From Eopsaltria australis (taxonomy: Eukaryota; Chordata; Aves; Passeriformes; Petroicidae), in assembly GCA_034509425.1 (NCBI GenBank), contig JAVTVJ010000292.1, positions 884,312-948,311 on the forward strand: 64,000 bases of DNA. The letters run 5' to 3'. Each line of letters begins with the position of its first letter. Positions within the stretch are counted from its first letter, which is position 1. Positions 23,101 to 35,900 of the stretch are shown here, in pieces. The translations under genes and the position numbers were made by a program. The notes below the pieces were generated by a model. It was given only the letters and a program-made list of their open reading frames with translations, did no database searches and was not told where the DNA came from.

Positions 23101-24417
23101 CCAGAGTGGGCTCTCCCCGCGGCGGGGGAACCCCACTTCCCAGGGGGCTCCCGAGTCAGCGCTGCCCGCGGAGGCTGCTCCGGGAGAACGATTCCGGCTG
23201 GGGATGCCTCTGCCCCTCACTGCTGCCCACAAGGCACCTCCTGCCTCCTGTGACAGAGGCCAGAGCAGAGGGGAAAACCGCCGCAATTCGGCGTTTCCCT
23301 GCCTTTTGGTATTTGGGAGGGTTTTTCTGGAGAAAAAGAGGGAAAGAGGTGGCAGTCAGCCGTGCCTGCGCTTCTTTGGGAGTGGCTGTTTATTCTGTTT
23401 AAAAAGCTCCTAGATTGATAGAGTGGTTCAAATCGTTCCTAGTGCCAAGCCTTTGAAACCAGTGGAGTAAAATTAAGAATCTGTTTGGCCATATGAGAGA
23501 TTTAGGTGTGTATTTTTGCAGAAATTCAGCATCTGAGGCTTTCTAGAACGTTTGGTGTTTCAGACATTGCAAATCCTACCTGCTAGGAGAAGGAAACCAC
23601 GTGAACTGTGCAGGGAGGGAGGATGAGCACAGGCAAGGAATGCCCACGGCAGGCAGGGAGGAAATCCCCACCTCACCTCTGTGCTTCTGCTTTTCGGGAG
23701 CAAATACTCCCCTTTTCCCTCGCAGGAGCCACTGGCCAGAGATGGCCGTGCCATATAAAGCAGCAGGATGTTCCTGCAGCTCCACGGCAAGGAAATGCTG
23801 CTCAGCAGTGACTTCAGCAAGCACACACACAGCACATGCTTCCTCATCTTTGTTTGCCTCTCCCTCGCTCTCTCCCGAATCCTTTCTCCCATGTGTTCAC
23901 CTGCTCCTCTTCTCCTCCCGCCTCCTGGCACAGCCAGACTGCCTGTGACTCATTCCAAATACTCTACAGTGCAAATATCATTTAATATTATTATTTTCAT
24001 CACCATTTCTAATAGAACAAGCTTTTTCTGGGGAAATAAATTTCATTTTTCCACTGCTCCTGTAGATTAGATAACGCGAACTAAGCCAGGGAGAGCACTA
24101 AAGGTCTTTTCCCTGTTTTTCTTCCCTCCTCCAGGCACTAGGGATGCTGAGGTGTAAGCACTTCTCTGCCTCAGCTGCAATCAACTGCCTTCCAAAAGGA
24201 TGTGTTTTGATTAATGAGGTGCACAACATCTGAAACTGATGCAGTTTCTTAAGCGTAGTCCCTCGTGTTCCCAGGGAATGACAGAGCAGGAGAGGACGTG
24301 CTCAAGGAACCAAGCTGTTTGTCCTCTCTCAGCCAGAGGTGTTCTGGCTGGCACTCGGAAAATGCCACGCCATTCATTCCCTGGCCTTGCTGCGATATTT
24401 GTGCCTGATTTGGTGAT
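23101..24417. other. Spacer between pentanucleotide and minisatellite
   Basis: No gene or mobile element is recognised. Short CA-rich DNA lies near 23,820-23,832, and an AT-rich stretch at about 23,950-24,070. Confidence 0.5.
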
Positions 24418-25540
24418 GGGGATCAGGGTCTCTCACAGCCCTGGGGCAGGGGGAGAGCACCCCAGGGCACCCAGAACTGGGGATCAGGGTCTCTCACAGC
24501 CCTGGGGCAGGGGGAGAGCACCCCAGGGCACCCAGAACTGGGGATCAGGGTCTGTCACAGCCCTGGGGCAGGGGGAGAGCACCCCAAGACACCCAGAACT
24601 GGGGATCAGGGTCTCTCACAGCCCTGGGGCAGGGGGAGTAGCACCCCAGGCGCACCCAAACTGGGGATGTCAGGCGCTTCTCACAGCCTAGGGCAGGGGG
24701 AGAGCACCCCCAAGACACCAGAACTGGCGCGATCAGCGGTCTCTCACAGCCCTGGGGCAGGGGGAGGAAGCCCCAAGACACCCAGAACTGGGGATCAGGG
24801 TCTCTCACAGCCTGGGGGCAGGGGGAGAAGCACCCTGGGCACCCATAACTGGGATCAGGCTTTTGTACAGCCCTGGGCAGGGCGCAGAGCACCCCAAGAC
24901 ACCCAGAACTGGAGATCAGGCGTCTGTCACAGCCGGGCAGGGGTGAGAGCACCCCAGGGCACCCAGACCTGGGGAATACAGCGGTCCTCACAGCCTGGGG
25001 CAGGGGGAGAGCACCCCAGGGCACCCAGAACTGGGGATCAGGTTTTGTCACAGCCCTGGGGCAGGGGGAGAGCACCCCAAGACACCCAGAACTGGAGATC
25101 AGGGTCTGTCACAGCCTGGGGCAGGGGGAGAGCACCCCAGGGCACCCAGACCTGGGGATCAGGGGTCTCCACAGCCTTGCAGGCAGAGGGAGAGCACCCA
25201 GGGCCACCAGAACTGGGATCAGGGTCTCTTCACAGCCTGGGGCAGGGGGAGAGCACCCCAGGGCACGCAGAACTGGGCATCAGGGTCTCTCACAGCCTGG
25301 GGTGGGAGGAGAGCACCCCAAGACACCCAGACCTGGGGATCAGGGTCTCTCACAGCCTGGGGCAGGGGGAGAGCACCCCAGGGCACCCAGACCTGGGGAT
25401 CAGGCTCTCTCACAGCCTGGGGCAGGGGGAGAGCACCCCAGGGCACCCAGACCTGGGGATCAGGGTCTGTCACAGCCCTGGGGCAGGGGGAGAGCACCCC
25501 AGGGCACCCAGAACTGGGGATCAGGGTCTCTCACAGTCCT
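24418..25540. repeat. 61-bp GC-rich minisatellite, about 18 copies
   Basis: The unit runs from GGGGATCAGGGTCTCTCACA through GCAGGGGGAGAGCACCCC to CACCCAGAACT. Successive GATCAG words fall at 24,421, 24,482, 24,543 and 24,604, a period of 61, and continue to about 25,518. First and last units are regular; units from about 24,640 to 25,220 carry many one- or two-base insertions and losses. The plus frame of 305 residues (24,667-25,584) and the minus frames are by-products of the repeat. Confidence 0.97.
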
Positions 25541-28500
25541 GCACAGAGCTGTGCTCCATCAGTTGTGCAGGAGGACAGAAATGATGGGAAGCAAAGGCTG
25601 AGCCGGGCTGCGGGCACACCCTGCACCATTCCAGAGGGATGGATATATCCCTGTGCCCAGGAGTGGCAGTGCCCAGCCCCACTGGCCAGTCCGTACACCA
25701 CACATGTAATTCCTCACCTACAGACCTCAGCTACCTTTACATCTCTCTGTAATAAAGGTGAATCTAAGGCAGCTCCGTGGGCTTGTGGAATCATCCCAAA
25801 GTGCTAAATCCAGAAGGTGCCTCCTTGTGTACCTTTGTCTCCCAGCGTGGGTTCCTAAACACTTCTAAAAACTTGGCTCCAGCACGTCCAGGTAACCAAA
25901 CTCAGAGGAATTTCTCGAGTCTTTAAAATACAGTGACAATTTTGTATTGAAAGAACTTCAAAGTAATGATATTTTACTTGAGAGCCTTCCAAGAACTAAG
26001 TGTAGGGGATGGGAATTATCCTTGTCTAATGGTATGAAACCACTATCGGAGATGGAATTTATTGCCAGCATTGTGGCAGTGCTTTCCATGGCAGCAAATG
26101 CACCTTTAGAGGCAGATTTTTAGACTATTTCACTGTCTTGCCCGTCACTGGCTGCACAGTACATTCAAAGGGGGGATGGAGAAGTCACCTGTCAGGAAAA
26201 GGCAGAACTGGTTTTGAGGGAAATTATCTCCTTTTCAACAATATTTGTCAGATGCTGCTCCAAAGGACTTGGCATAGATATTAAGGGAATGGATTTTGAT
26301 GCCTTTTTCTGGTCTCAGGAAATAAAGGCTCAGACAGGGTTAGAGGGTTGGGGGTCGTTTCCCTCGGGATTTTAATAGGATCCATCCATGGCTTCTGCCG
26401 TCCAGGTAGAACGTGGTGCCAAAGCCCCGTCCCCCCAGTTGAGTGTACAATTAAAGACTCTACACATTAGCAGATCTACCAGGAGGGCCCAAGAAGGGCC
26501 TGGGTGGGCTCACTTCTAGTTTACAGAATCTGTCCTACTGGGATACCTTGAGGGCTCACAAAAACGGAGTGTTTGGTCTCTAACTCTCCGTGGCTTCAGG
26601 GGTGTTTGGTCTCCCGGCCCTATAAACACCATGAAACCGGGCTGAACTATCACCTAAAGCATCACAAGTGTGCATGCTGATACTTGTGAATACAGGGAAC
26701 AGTGTAAGAAATATTCAGAGAAAAAGCAGAAAAAATCCTTCAGGCATCAATTTAATGGGGAGAATGCAGGTGAAGCAGCCAATGATTCGTTTGTTTCTTA
26801 AGAAATTTTGCCAGATCATATATATATATATACATACACATATATATATATGGTATTTTGCTGAAAATCCGGTGGTGGACTGCAAATGTGAAAAATCCCA
26901 TTCCAAATGAATTCAGGACTACAGAAGAATAGACAGAGAGCTGTAAAAACTGATATCCTGTGGCTCAGGGTACAGAAACAGCAGCACAAGCTGCTCTTTT
27001 AGCCCCACCTTTGCTTGGGTGAGAGTTCCCATCATCACCCTTGAGCCTGTGGATTCTCAGGTAAAAAAGGAGTCCCTAAACATGTGGCAGGGCTTGGAAG
27101 AACGACAGCAAGTCCTTTCAAAGCTGCCTATTGTTCCTAGCAGGCAGCAAGTAACTCATAATTGGCATTTGAAACTCATGAAATATTCAACACTACAAAC
27201 CAGGGAAATTCTGCCTTGGAGTTTTGGTGGGAGAGGCTGCACTCGCTGCCTTTGCAGCTCCCGTCATAGCTCGGAGATAATGAAGAAATAATGGTGATAA
27301 ATACACAAATCCTCGCTCCCCCCTGGCCCTATTCATTACCCAGGTGTGCTGTCACACTGCACTCATTGAAATTCAGCCTGGCCTTTCCTCCTGCTCTCCG
27401 TGTTCCTTGTAGGAGCTGCAGAGTTGGGACTGGAACATCCCCCGAGGCCGATTGAAGGCACAGAGGGCACCAGGCTGGATAAAGGAACCAGCTGAGCAAT
27501 GGGAAGGGAGATCCGTGCCAGGATTCTGGGATCTGGGCAGGGGGACAGACAGGGAGGATCCCCCAGAGCTGCTGTGAGGATGGAAAGAAGAGCTGCTGTG
27601 GGTTTTGAGGTTCAAAGTCCTTCAGTGGGAGCACAGAGACGCTGAGCAGATCCCCAGCAACGGCGGATTGAGGAGCCTGGCACGGGAGGCAGCAGCAGGA
27701 GCTGGGATACACAACGGGATGGAAAAGCTGCTACCAGGAAGTGCTTGGAAAGCAATATTCACTCCAGCTTCCAGTGGTAAATAAATCCAGAGCGAGCCTA
27801 CTCTCTTCACCCTCATAAACAAAATCAAAATGTGGTGCTTGTCTAGGGTGTGAGGGGGCTGCTGGGAATGTGCTGACAACCAACAAACAGCTTTGCCACC
27901 AGCGTGCAAAAAGGATTTTTCCAAAAATTCAGCCATGTTGGTGGCTATGGAAAGAATTCCTAGACTCTGCAGCAAATAAACCCCTGAGATTTCCAGGATG
28001 TTTTGCAAAAGCTGGTAATCCTCACTGGAGCAAGCAGCTGAAAATCCCAGCTAGGAACAGAGTGATTAGCATGAGCATCTTGCCACCTGACCTTTAATAT
28101 TCCCCTTGGAGAATAGGAACTTTCCTAGAAATAGGAGAACAGAGACAGGTAACCACGGGTGGAGCTGTAAGGAAGAGAAATGACAGAGCTCAGAGGAGCT
28201 GCTGAGATTAGAGCAGCTGCATGATTTAGTCACAATTAGCTTACAAAGTTCCTGTCTACACTCCACAATGAATTCTCCAATATTCCCAGTGAAATGTTCA
28301 CATTGAGCTGGTATTTTGGCCTTCAACAAAACTCGCCTTCCAAATATATATTCCATCAAATTTCCATTTAAAAACCAAGCACTAGCTCATTTTTCTCCCC
28401 TGATCTGGAGTTACTCAGGAGAGGGCTCAGACAGCATGGAGAGGTTTGCTCCAGCTGAATCAGCTCGGTGCTTATCAAACAAGTCCTCAAAATAGTGCCT

Positions 28501-29526
28501 TTCAGCAGTGTTTAATGAGCTGCAGCCTCCCAGACAATAATGGAGCCCTCTCTGGAGCCTGTGCTGCTGATGTATCTCCTGTCCACACCCACTGTGCTAT
28601 TCTGGATGGTCAGGCAGTGCTGGACTGGATGGGGAATGTGCTACTGCCTCCCACTACAGTCATGGCAGCCTCCAGCTCTGGCAATGCAGACTCTGCTCTT
28701 GGTGAGCTGCATTCTGTCTGGGCTCACTTTAAACCTCTCTTTTTCTCAGAAGGAGCTGATCAAGCTCAACTTCACATTTCCAACCCACAGTTTTACAGCC
28801 ATACCCCCCTGTCAGGCACTTGTACAGCTCTGATTTAGGAACTCATGATCCTCAGGGATGTACCTGAGCATCGCCTCCCTCTCTCCAGTTCCTGAAGACA
28901 GGCAGAAGATTGAACATTTTGAAATAGGAGACTAATTAAAAACAAGATGCTCTGCGAGCAAAATGGCTATAAAAGAAATTCTCTGTGAGTGGAGTCTCCC
29001 GTGTCTGATGTGCAGATTCAACACAAACCTTCCCTCCATAATTCACAGCTGTGCTGCCGTGGATTCTCCAGTGTCTGCTCATTTATTGATGCTGGTGCCA
29101 TGAGCAGCAGCTTTGAACAGAAGATTCTCAGAGATCCCTTCCAGCCTAAAGCACCCTCTAATTCTAAAATGCCATGACTCAAGAGGAATTCTCTCTTTAC
29201 TCCAGCCACCTACTTCCATAAATATGTAGGAAGATACTCACTCTGAGACAAAATCTCTGTCAAATTTGTTTTAAATTATCAAACAGGTTGAAATATTAGT
29301 AGGAGGGAACTGACACACTGATGGGTACCAGGCGTGACTCTGCAAGATTCACTTCTTCAGGCAGGCAGCAAGAAGTCAGGATTTGGGAGAACAACCTCAA
29401 GACATTTCCACTCTGACTCAATATCCCTGGGCTTGTGGAAACAGCTGAACTCCAAACTCAAGCTTGGTCAGCACATCTGAAGCAGAAGAGATTCAAGCAG
29501 GTGCCAGTTGATCATTGCCCCTCCCA
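25541..29526. other. Intergenic DNA between two minisatellites
   Basis: No exon is supported. The stretch holds the AT microsatellite listed separately. A GTGTTTGGTCTC word occurs twice at about 26,569-26,611. A weak CR1-like 3' end may lie at about 29,125-29,168 (GATCCCTTCCAGCCTAAAGC), too short to be sure. Confidence 0.5.
26817..26851. repeat. AT microsatellite
   Basis: Two AT runs of roughly seven units each flank a short ACATACAC interruption. The whole is close to self-complementary and could be length-polymorphic. Confidence 0.9.
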
Positions 29527-29948
29527 GACACCCCTGGCCATGGAGCACACAGAGGGATTTCCAGGAGTTATCCCATGCAGACACCCCTGGCCATGGAGCC
29601 CCCAGAGGGATTTCCAGGAGTTATCCCATGCAGACACCCCTGGCCCCCAGAGGGATTTTCAGGAGTTATCCCATGCAGACAACCCTGGCCATGGAGCCCT
29701 TAGAGGGATTTCCAGGAGCTATCCCATGGAGTTATCCCATGCAGACACCCCTGGCCATGGAGCACACAGAGGATTTTCAGGAGTTATCCCATGCAGACAG
29801 CCCTGCCATGGAGCCCTTAGAGGGATTTTCAGGAGTTATCCCATGCAGACACCCCTGGCCATGGAGCACACAGAGGGATTTTCAGGAGTTATCCCATGCA
29901 GACAGCCCTGGCCATGGTGCCCACAGAGGGATGGTTCAGGAATTATCT
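29527..29948. repeat. 53-bp minisatellite, 8 copies
   Basis: Units begin with GACACCCCTGGCCATGGAGC-type text at 29,527, 29,580, 29,633, 29,678, 29,743, 29,795, 29,848 and 29,901 and end with AGTTATCCCATGCA. The third unit lacks several bases and the fourth carries an extra partial copy of its end (GAGTTATCCCATG). Overlapping plus frames of up to 195 residues across it are repeat artefacts. Confidence 0.95.
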
Positions 29949-32900
29949 TCCCCACTCTGTAACTTCAGTGGAGTAGAGCTTCACTGCCATGAAAACACAG
30001 CCAAGGGACACAGAGTATTTTTTTCTGCCTGCATTTTGTTCTTACTGGCACAAGCACATCCTCTACAAACAAGCAAACAGGTTAGGCCAGCCTGAGTCCT
30101 CCAGACATCCCCATTATCCTGCAGGAAAGGAGGATTTGTGCCACCACCACGTGTGTGGCTCAGCAGCAGTGTCACCAATGCCCAGTGCCTCAGTAGCCAG
30201 GAGATAAGGAGAGGAAAGGGAAAAGGCTTCACTTGATAAAACTGCAAATAATTCTGAGATTAAAATAAAGGCCTGCTCTGTCTGGGCTCTGCTGTAGAAC
30301 CCTGCCCTTGGGTGGTACTGCCTGAAGTCCACTCAACACCACAAAGGTCTTGTGGTCATCCTAAATCCGAGGTTATTCCCCGCAGGTTGCTCCTGCCTGT
30401 CTGCACGTGCACATTTGTGGTTGTGCTGATCGAGCTTTGGCTTCAATTCTGGATCAAAAATGTACTCCTGGTCCAGTCTGGGCCTCTGTGTGTCATTTGA
30501 TGCTGTTGTCTAATGATGGGTGTTACAGAAAATCCTGCTGATGTCAAAAGCCAGCAGAGAACAGAATATGGCAGCACAGGAAACAAGCTCGTGCTCTTCA
30601 GGGGCCAGCTGAGAGCTGCTTTCTTTTTGCTTGTTTAGGTTCAGAGAAAGCTTTGGTGAGAGGAGTTGAGCAGGGGAAAGACAGAGACGGGGGGATCCAA
30701 AGCAGAAGAGGAGGGCAGAGCTGCATGAGAACACGGGAAGGCAGCAGGGGGAGAACGGTCTGCACTGCTTGATGAAATTGTGCTGCAACGCCACCATTAA
30801 GGACAAACTGGACTTCCATTACAAGCTGCTTTGTGGTCGTTCTTCATCTCAACTACCTAAGCTGACATTCTGAACACCTTCTCTTTACCAAAAACGGAAT
30901 TTCCTTCTTTTGAAAGATAAAGCAAAACCTGCTGGCTTTGGAAACAAGAAGGTTGGATGTGAAGAAGAGGGAAAAAAGAAGAGAAAATGTGTTTTCTTTT
31001 TTAAATGGTAGTTTAGGAGGCAATGGATAATAATAATCAAGTGGATAATAATAAAATGAGACTTGGACTTCCTAATGAAAGAAGGTGCTGGTGCTGTCCA
31101 CTTGACAAAGATGAAATACCCAGCAAATCCAGGAGGGAGGAGGCAGAAGGCTCATTCCACGTTTCCTTACCTGTGCCCGCCGTTCCCTGGATGCCCCTTG
31201 CCTTGTGCTAATTAATTCCACCCTGCAGGTACCTCTCTGGTTCTCAGGCCAAGGACAAACTCAGATTTCCTCCTCTTCCCCAGTGCCATCCTGGTTAGAC
31301 AATGCCAAATTCTGGGAGGCTCCTGGAGCTGAGCAGACGGCAGCAGTGCCCAGCCCTGCCCCCCTGCCCACCCAGGGACTCCCCACGGATTGATTTTCAC
31401 AGCCTGCGCTTTCATTTGTTTTCAACACTCTGCTGACCTTTGTGTGAGGGTTTAAACAAAGCTCTGCAGACCCTTGAGGCTGTTGCCTTGATAGTATCAG
31501 TTCATCAGTGCAATAAATTTGCCTCGGTGGATGGTAGCCTTGTGTGTGTGTGTTTTTGTGCGGGGGAGGGATCCCCTCACCTGGCTCCTCTGTGCATCCT
31601 GAAGCATTTTTTGGTGAAATCGGTGAGAAAGTGCAGCTGTTACTGCTCAGTGCTGCTGAGTGCAGGGGCAGGACAACACCCAGCAGTTTCAGATGCTGCT
31701 TCCTGGGCTGCCTTCAGAGCAGGCTGTGTCCCATGTGAATTGCAGAGACGTTCCTGGGAGCAGGACAGAAGACAGGCCTGCCTGATTTCCCCCTGAACCG
31801 TCAGCTGACAGAATCACAGTCCCTCCTGTGCTCTCCTACTGCCTGATGGTGTCTTAAATCTTCTGTTCAATGGAGCAGCTTCACCGAGATGCTTCCTGTG
31901 GGACACCAGGCAAACAGAGAAGGGGCATTTGCTTCACCAGCTGCAATTTATGAGAATGAAAACACTTCTGGTTTTTCGGGGTTTTTAGAAAAAAAGCTTA
32001 AATCTTTCCGGCAGAGCTCTGGATGATGCGGCAGCACACGCAGCCCCACGCGTGGCTGATCTGTGGTGGGGTGATGGGGAGCAGCAATCTGCGGCTACCT
32101 GATTTTGTCAGCATTTCCCTCAGGGCTCAGCTGCTCCCTGCTTGGCACACAGGCTGGCCATGGTCCCCAGAGAGCCACCAGTGCACAGAAAGGTTCAGTG
32201 TCCCACTCTGGCTGGCCCCCAGCACCTCCACGCTGCACTTGCACCCTTCTCTGGGGCTGCACTGAACCTTGCCCGAGGTGCCCCATGTGTCCACAGTTTC
32301 CCAGGTTATCTGTGCTCCCACAGTGTCTGGCATGAAACATTGATTTCTGCTGTCTCTGCTCACATGCAGAGATACGGAAAGTAGCTGAGTAAAGCACATG
32401 CAGGCACTGCCACCATCTCCTCCTGCTCCCATGGAGAGGTGTCAGGCTGAAGAGCACTCTGGAGCGGGGACATCTCAGGGCACACTCCAGCCCAGAGGAA
32501 GCACTTCAGGTTAAACAACAACAAAGCCACCGCTGTCCCCCTTTGGAGCAACTTCGTGTCACAGCAGACACTTGACAAGCTGTGATCAAAGGCTGTTCCA
32601 AGAATAATTGTGTATGTTATTAGCCCCTTCTGGGCTTGTTAATTCTTTGTTTTTCACCTTTCTTCAAAACCTTCCACAAATCCTCGTTTCAGTGAAGCAA
32701 CGAACTTCCATTTCCTTGGATTTGCCGGCTTTGCTTAACAGGATTAGGTGACAGGATTTCTTTGGAAACGTGTGGTGATAGAAACACCTCGTTCATGAGT
32801 AATGGGGGGAAAGCTCACAGTTGTGTTGTTGCTTTTATCAATTCAAACTTCTCAGGAGGGGAAAGGGTTCAGAGCAGGTGTTTTCCCTTTCAGTACTAGG

Positions 32901-35900
32901 GAATGTTTAACTTTTCCTAGCAGGGACAAGACTGGAGTGAGATGGACAGAGAATGATCCTGCCCTTCCCCTTGGCTGGAAGGGTCTCCAGGTGCAGAAGA
33001 CCCTCCCAAAGGTGGTTAAACTCTACTCAGGACTTGTGGGAGCAGGTGTTTGCACCAAATCCAAGATGAAGATCCTGCTCAGCGGAAAAGAACTGCAAGA
33101 CAGACTTTAATAGAAAAGATCCTGGGAGCGTAATCTTTTCTGGTTGGGCAAAAGGAAATGTAAGTAATTATTTGATAATCATCTGTAAGTACCCACATGG
33201 AGAGGTGGAGACCTGAACACGGAGGACTCCTCACACCAGCAGATGGAGTTGCAAAAGAGACGCTGCCTGGAAGCTCCACGCCTTCAGGCCAGAATTAAGT
33301 TAATAATTTTTCATGTTGAGGGCAACTAACCTCTAGATTGACATGATGAGTTCTCGTAGATTCTCTGTCACAGGAAATTTTAAGAAGAATATTAGATATT
33401 TTTTCATAAAAGGTCTGCCTTAGCTCAGTCCCAGATACTAGATTTGAATCTGCAATCAATTTGGGTTCGTCCCAGCTCATGTCACAGGAAGCCACAGTAA
33501 ATGTTAATAATGTTCCTTTCTATATTAAATCCTGGAAAACGGGAAGGCAAATGAACAGGAACAGTGACTAGAGTGCTCACACCCTTTTCTGAGTCACTTG
33601 TGACTATGCTCTACTGCTTACATCCAGCACAAATCCCTGAAGAGCTCCTCTGGCACTATTGGGGCTTGATCACTTACTTTTACCATCCCCTTCTTTTGTC
33701 TGCCCATGTTAGGACCTTCCCTTGCCCTCTTTGGCTGCTTGGTTTCCTCAAAAAATGGATTTGCCAAAGCCTTTTGAAAATTCCAATGGACAGTATAAAT
33801 CAGATATCGTTATTCCATTTATTGATGACTCTTCAAAGATGTCCACGAGGTTTGTAAACTCTCAGGACTCCTTTTGACCCTGCCCAAGTGCACCAAAGTA
33901 GATCCTTTTTATCCAAGTTCCTGTCCTGTAGAAGGTTTGTGGTGCTCAGAATTCAGGATTCTGGGTTTGGTTACAGGGATCTATTTGACCACTCTTTGGA
34001 TCTGCTTCAAAGGAAGACTCCCAATGAATTCTTGGGGACTGTGTCTTTGCTTTTTGCAAGTGTCTTGCTGGGAGCATGGCAGGGTGGCCTGATGGTGAAT
34101 CCAAACTGAAACCCACACAGAGTAAATTCTGTCGGAGCAAAATGTTTTGTTTTCCTGGAGAACCAGAAAGCAAAATAATGAGATTTCCCAGCCTGGGTGA
34201 TTATATTGCATGGATTTCCAAGTGCACTGAAGTCAGCTTCAGCCTTCATGTTTTATTAATGCCTCGTAGCTCAGTAAAATGAGTAATAAACTGGCACTTT
34301 GGAGAACTGATGGAGCCGTTCCCAAGGCTGGATGACAAGCAACCATTCATTTACTGAGTTCCCTCCAGCAGCTCTGCAGGATACATACAAAGAAAATCAA
34401 GGAGCTACTGAAATAACTACTTTGCACCAAAGGTGCTGCTTAGAGTAGGTGCAAAAATTCACTTCAGCACCTTGTGTCTGGTTTCTGTGTAGGGAAAATG
34501 AGGAAGAATGGTTACCTTGGCCGGATTACCACAATGAAATCAATGTTTAGGATTAAAATGTTCAGGATTAAAAACCTGCAACAGTCTTGCTGTCACTTTC
34601 AAATCATTCCTCACCATTCTGGAGCAAAAATCCCAATTAGTTTGAGGGGTTCTTTCCTCGTAAATCCACTCTTTTACTCTAATTCCTCTTTATAAAGGGA
34701 CTAAGGCGAGAGGATCTGAAATAGGAGAAAACAGACAGAAGTGCTCTTAGATCTGTGTTTTCCCCCAGTGAGAACAGCAAATTCACAGATATTATCACTC
34801 CCATGTGTACTCCTGGGACAATTTTCCTCTCTACTAAAAATTAAACCAGGGAAACCATATGCCCTGCTTAGATTTTCTAAGCAAGGCTCATTTGTAGCGT
34901 GTCAAGCTGCCAGCCTTTGTGACTGTTCACTGAAGCAAGTTTTATTGTTACAGGAGATGAAATAGGGAAGATGCTCACTGGAGAGAATCTAAAAGATTTC
35001 ACCAAGGCCTCTCAGCAAAGAAGTGGTAGGAACTAAAATGCAGGATTTCCTAATTGCTCATGCCATAATCAGCCCACTGGAACAGGCCATTCCTCTCCAC
35101 TTGTGCTTGTTCAATGCTGCCTCTTAAAACCAGAATCCAGCTGTTGCCACTGAGCTGAAAGCAGCTTTTGTTAAGCATTTCCCTAAATGCATTCCAAGGC
35201 AGGTTTGTTTGCACTAAACCTGATGAGCCAGCTGCCACGAGCACTGCCACTGGAATGAGCCACTTCAGTCCCCAGCTGACAGCCAGGTCCTGAGGAGGTG
35301 TCCTTGGCCAGAAAGGAAAGCCCAGGCTGGAGTTTCATGACTTGACAGCCTCACACGTTTTTCTGTGGTGGATAAGGAAAGGGATAACAGCGTGCAGCAC
35401 ACAAGAGCCAGCGCTGCATTATTCAGAGGAGCTCCTGCACCTTCCATTCCTGTGCTACAGATTCCATGCACTGGCAGTGATCATTGGGAACTGGAAGTTT
35501 TCATAAGGCAAACAGAGCAAGTGGGATTGACAAAAAAAAAAAAAAGAGACAAGGTTTGTAGTCAAAAAAGGAGAAGGCCAAGGTTGTTCTGCATTTCACA
35601 TCAATAACAATGAACAACCCCTCAGGCAGAGTCAGCCAAGCTCTCTGAGCCTCCAGCAGGTCTCTCTGCCCCATCCACCTGTGTGCCCCATGAGCCTGAG
35701 GTAAGGACATGGGGCAGCCTGGGGAGCCTCTGAAGAACTGAAACTCACTGCAGTCCATGGGAATCATTATGGTGGGAGACAGTCCTTATCTTCCTGCCCT
35801 TGGCAGAGGTCAGCCTGGAAATGCTGGAGGTGAGCGTGTGCTTCCCAGAAGGAATGGCAGCACATGCGTGCCATGGATTTATGCTTGCAATTCAATAAGT

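Noticed and set aside
24545..25584. Long repeat-protein frames in the 61-bp minisatellite, both strands
   Set aside because: They exist on both strands with broken period and no start context; they come from low stop-codon density in the GC-rich unit.
29435..30095. Frames of 175 and 195 codons in the 53-bp minisatellite
   Set aside because: They are tandem-repeat artefacts with different frames giving the same peptide.
31083..31105. NRSE/RE1-like word (GGTGCTGTCC) upstream of HCN4
   Set aside because: Only one half-site matches; the other half is unlike the consensus. REST control of HCN4 is known from mammals, but no full site was seen here.
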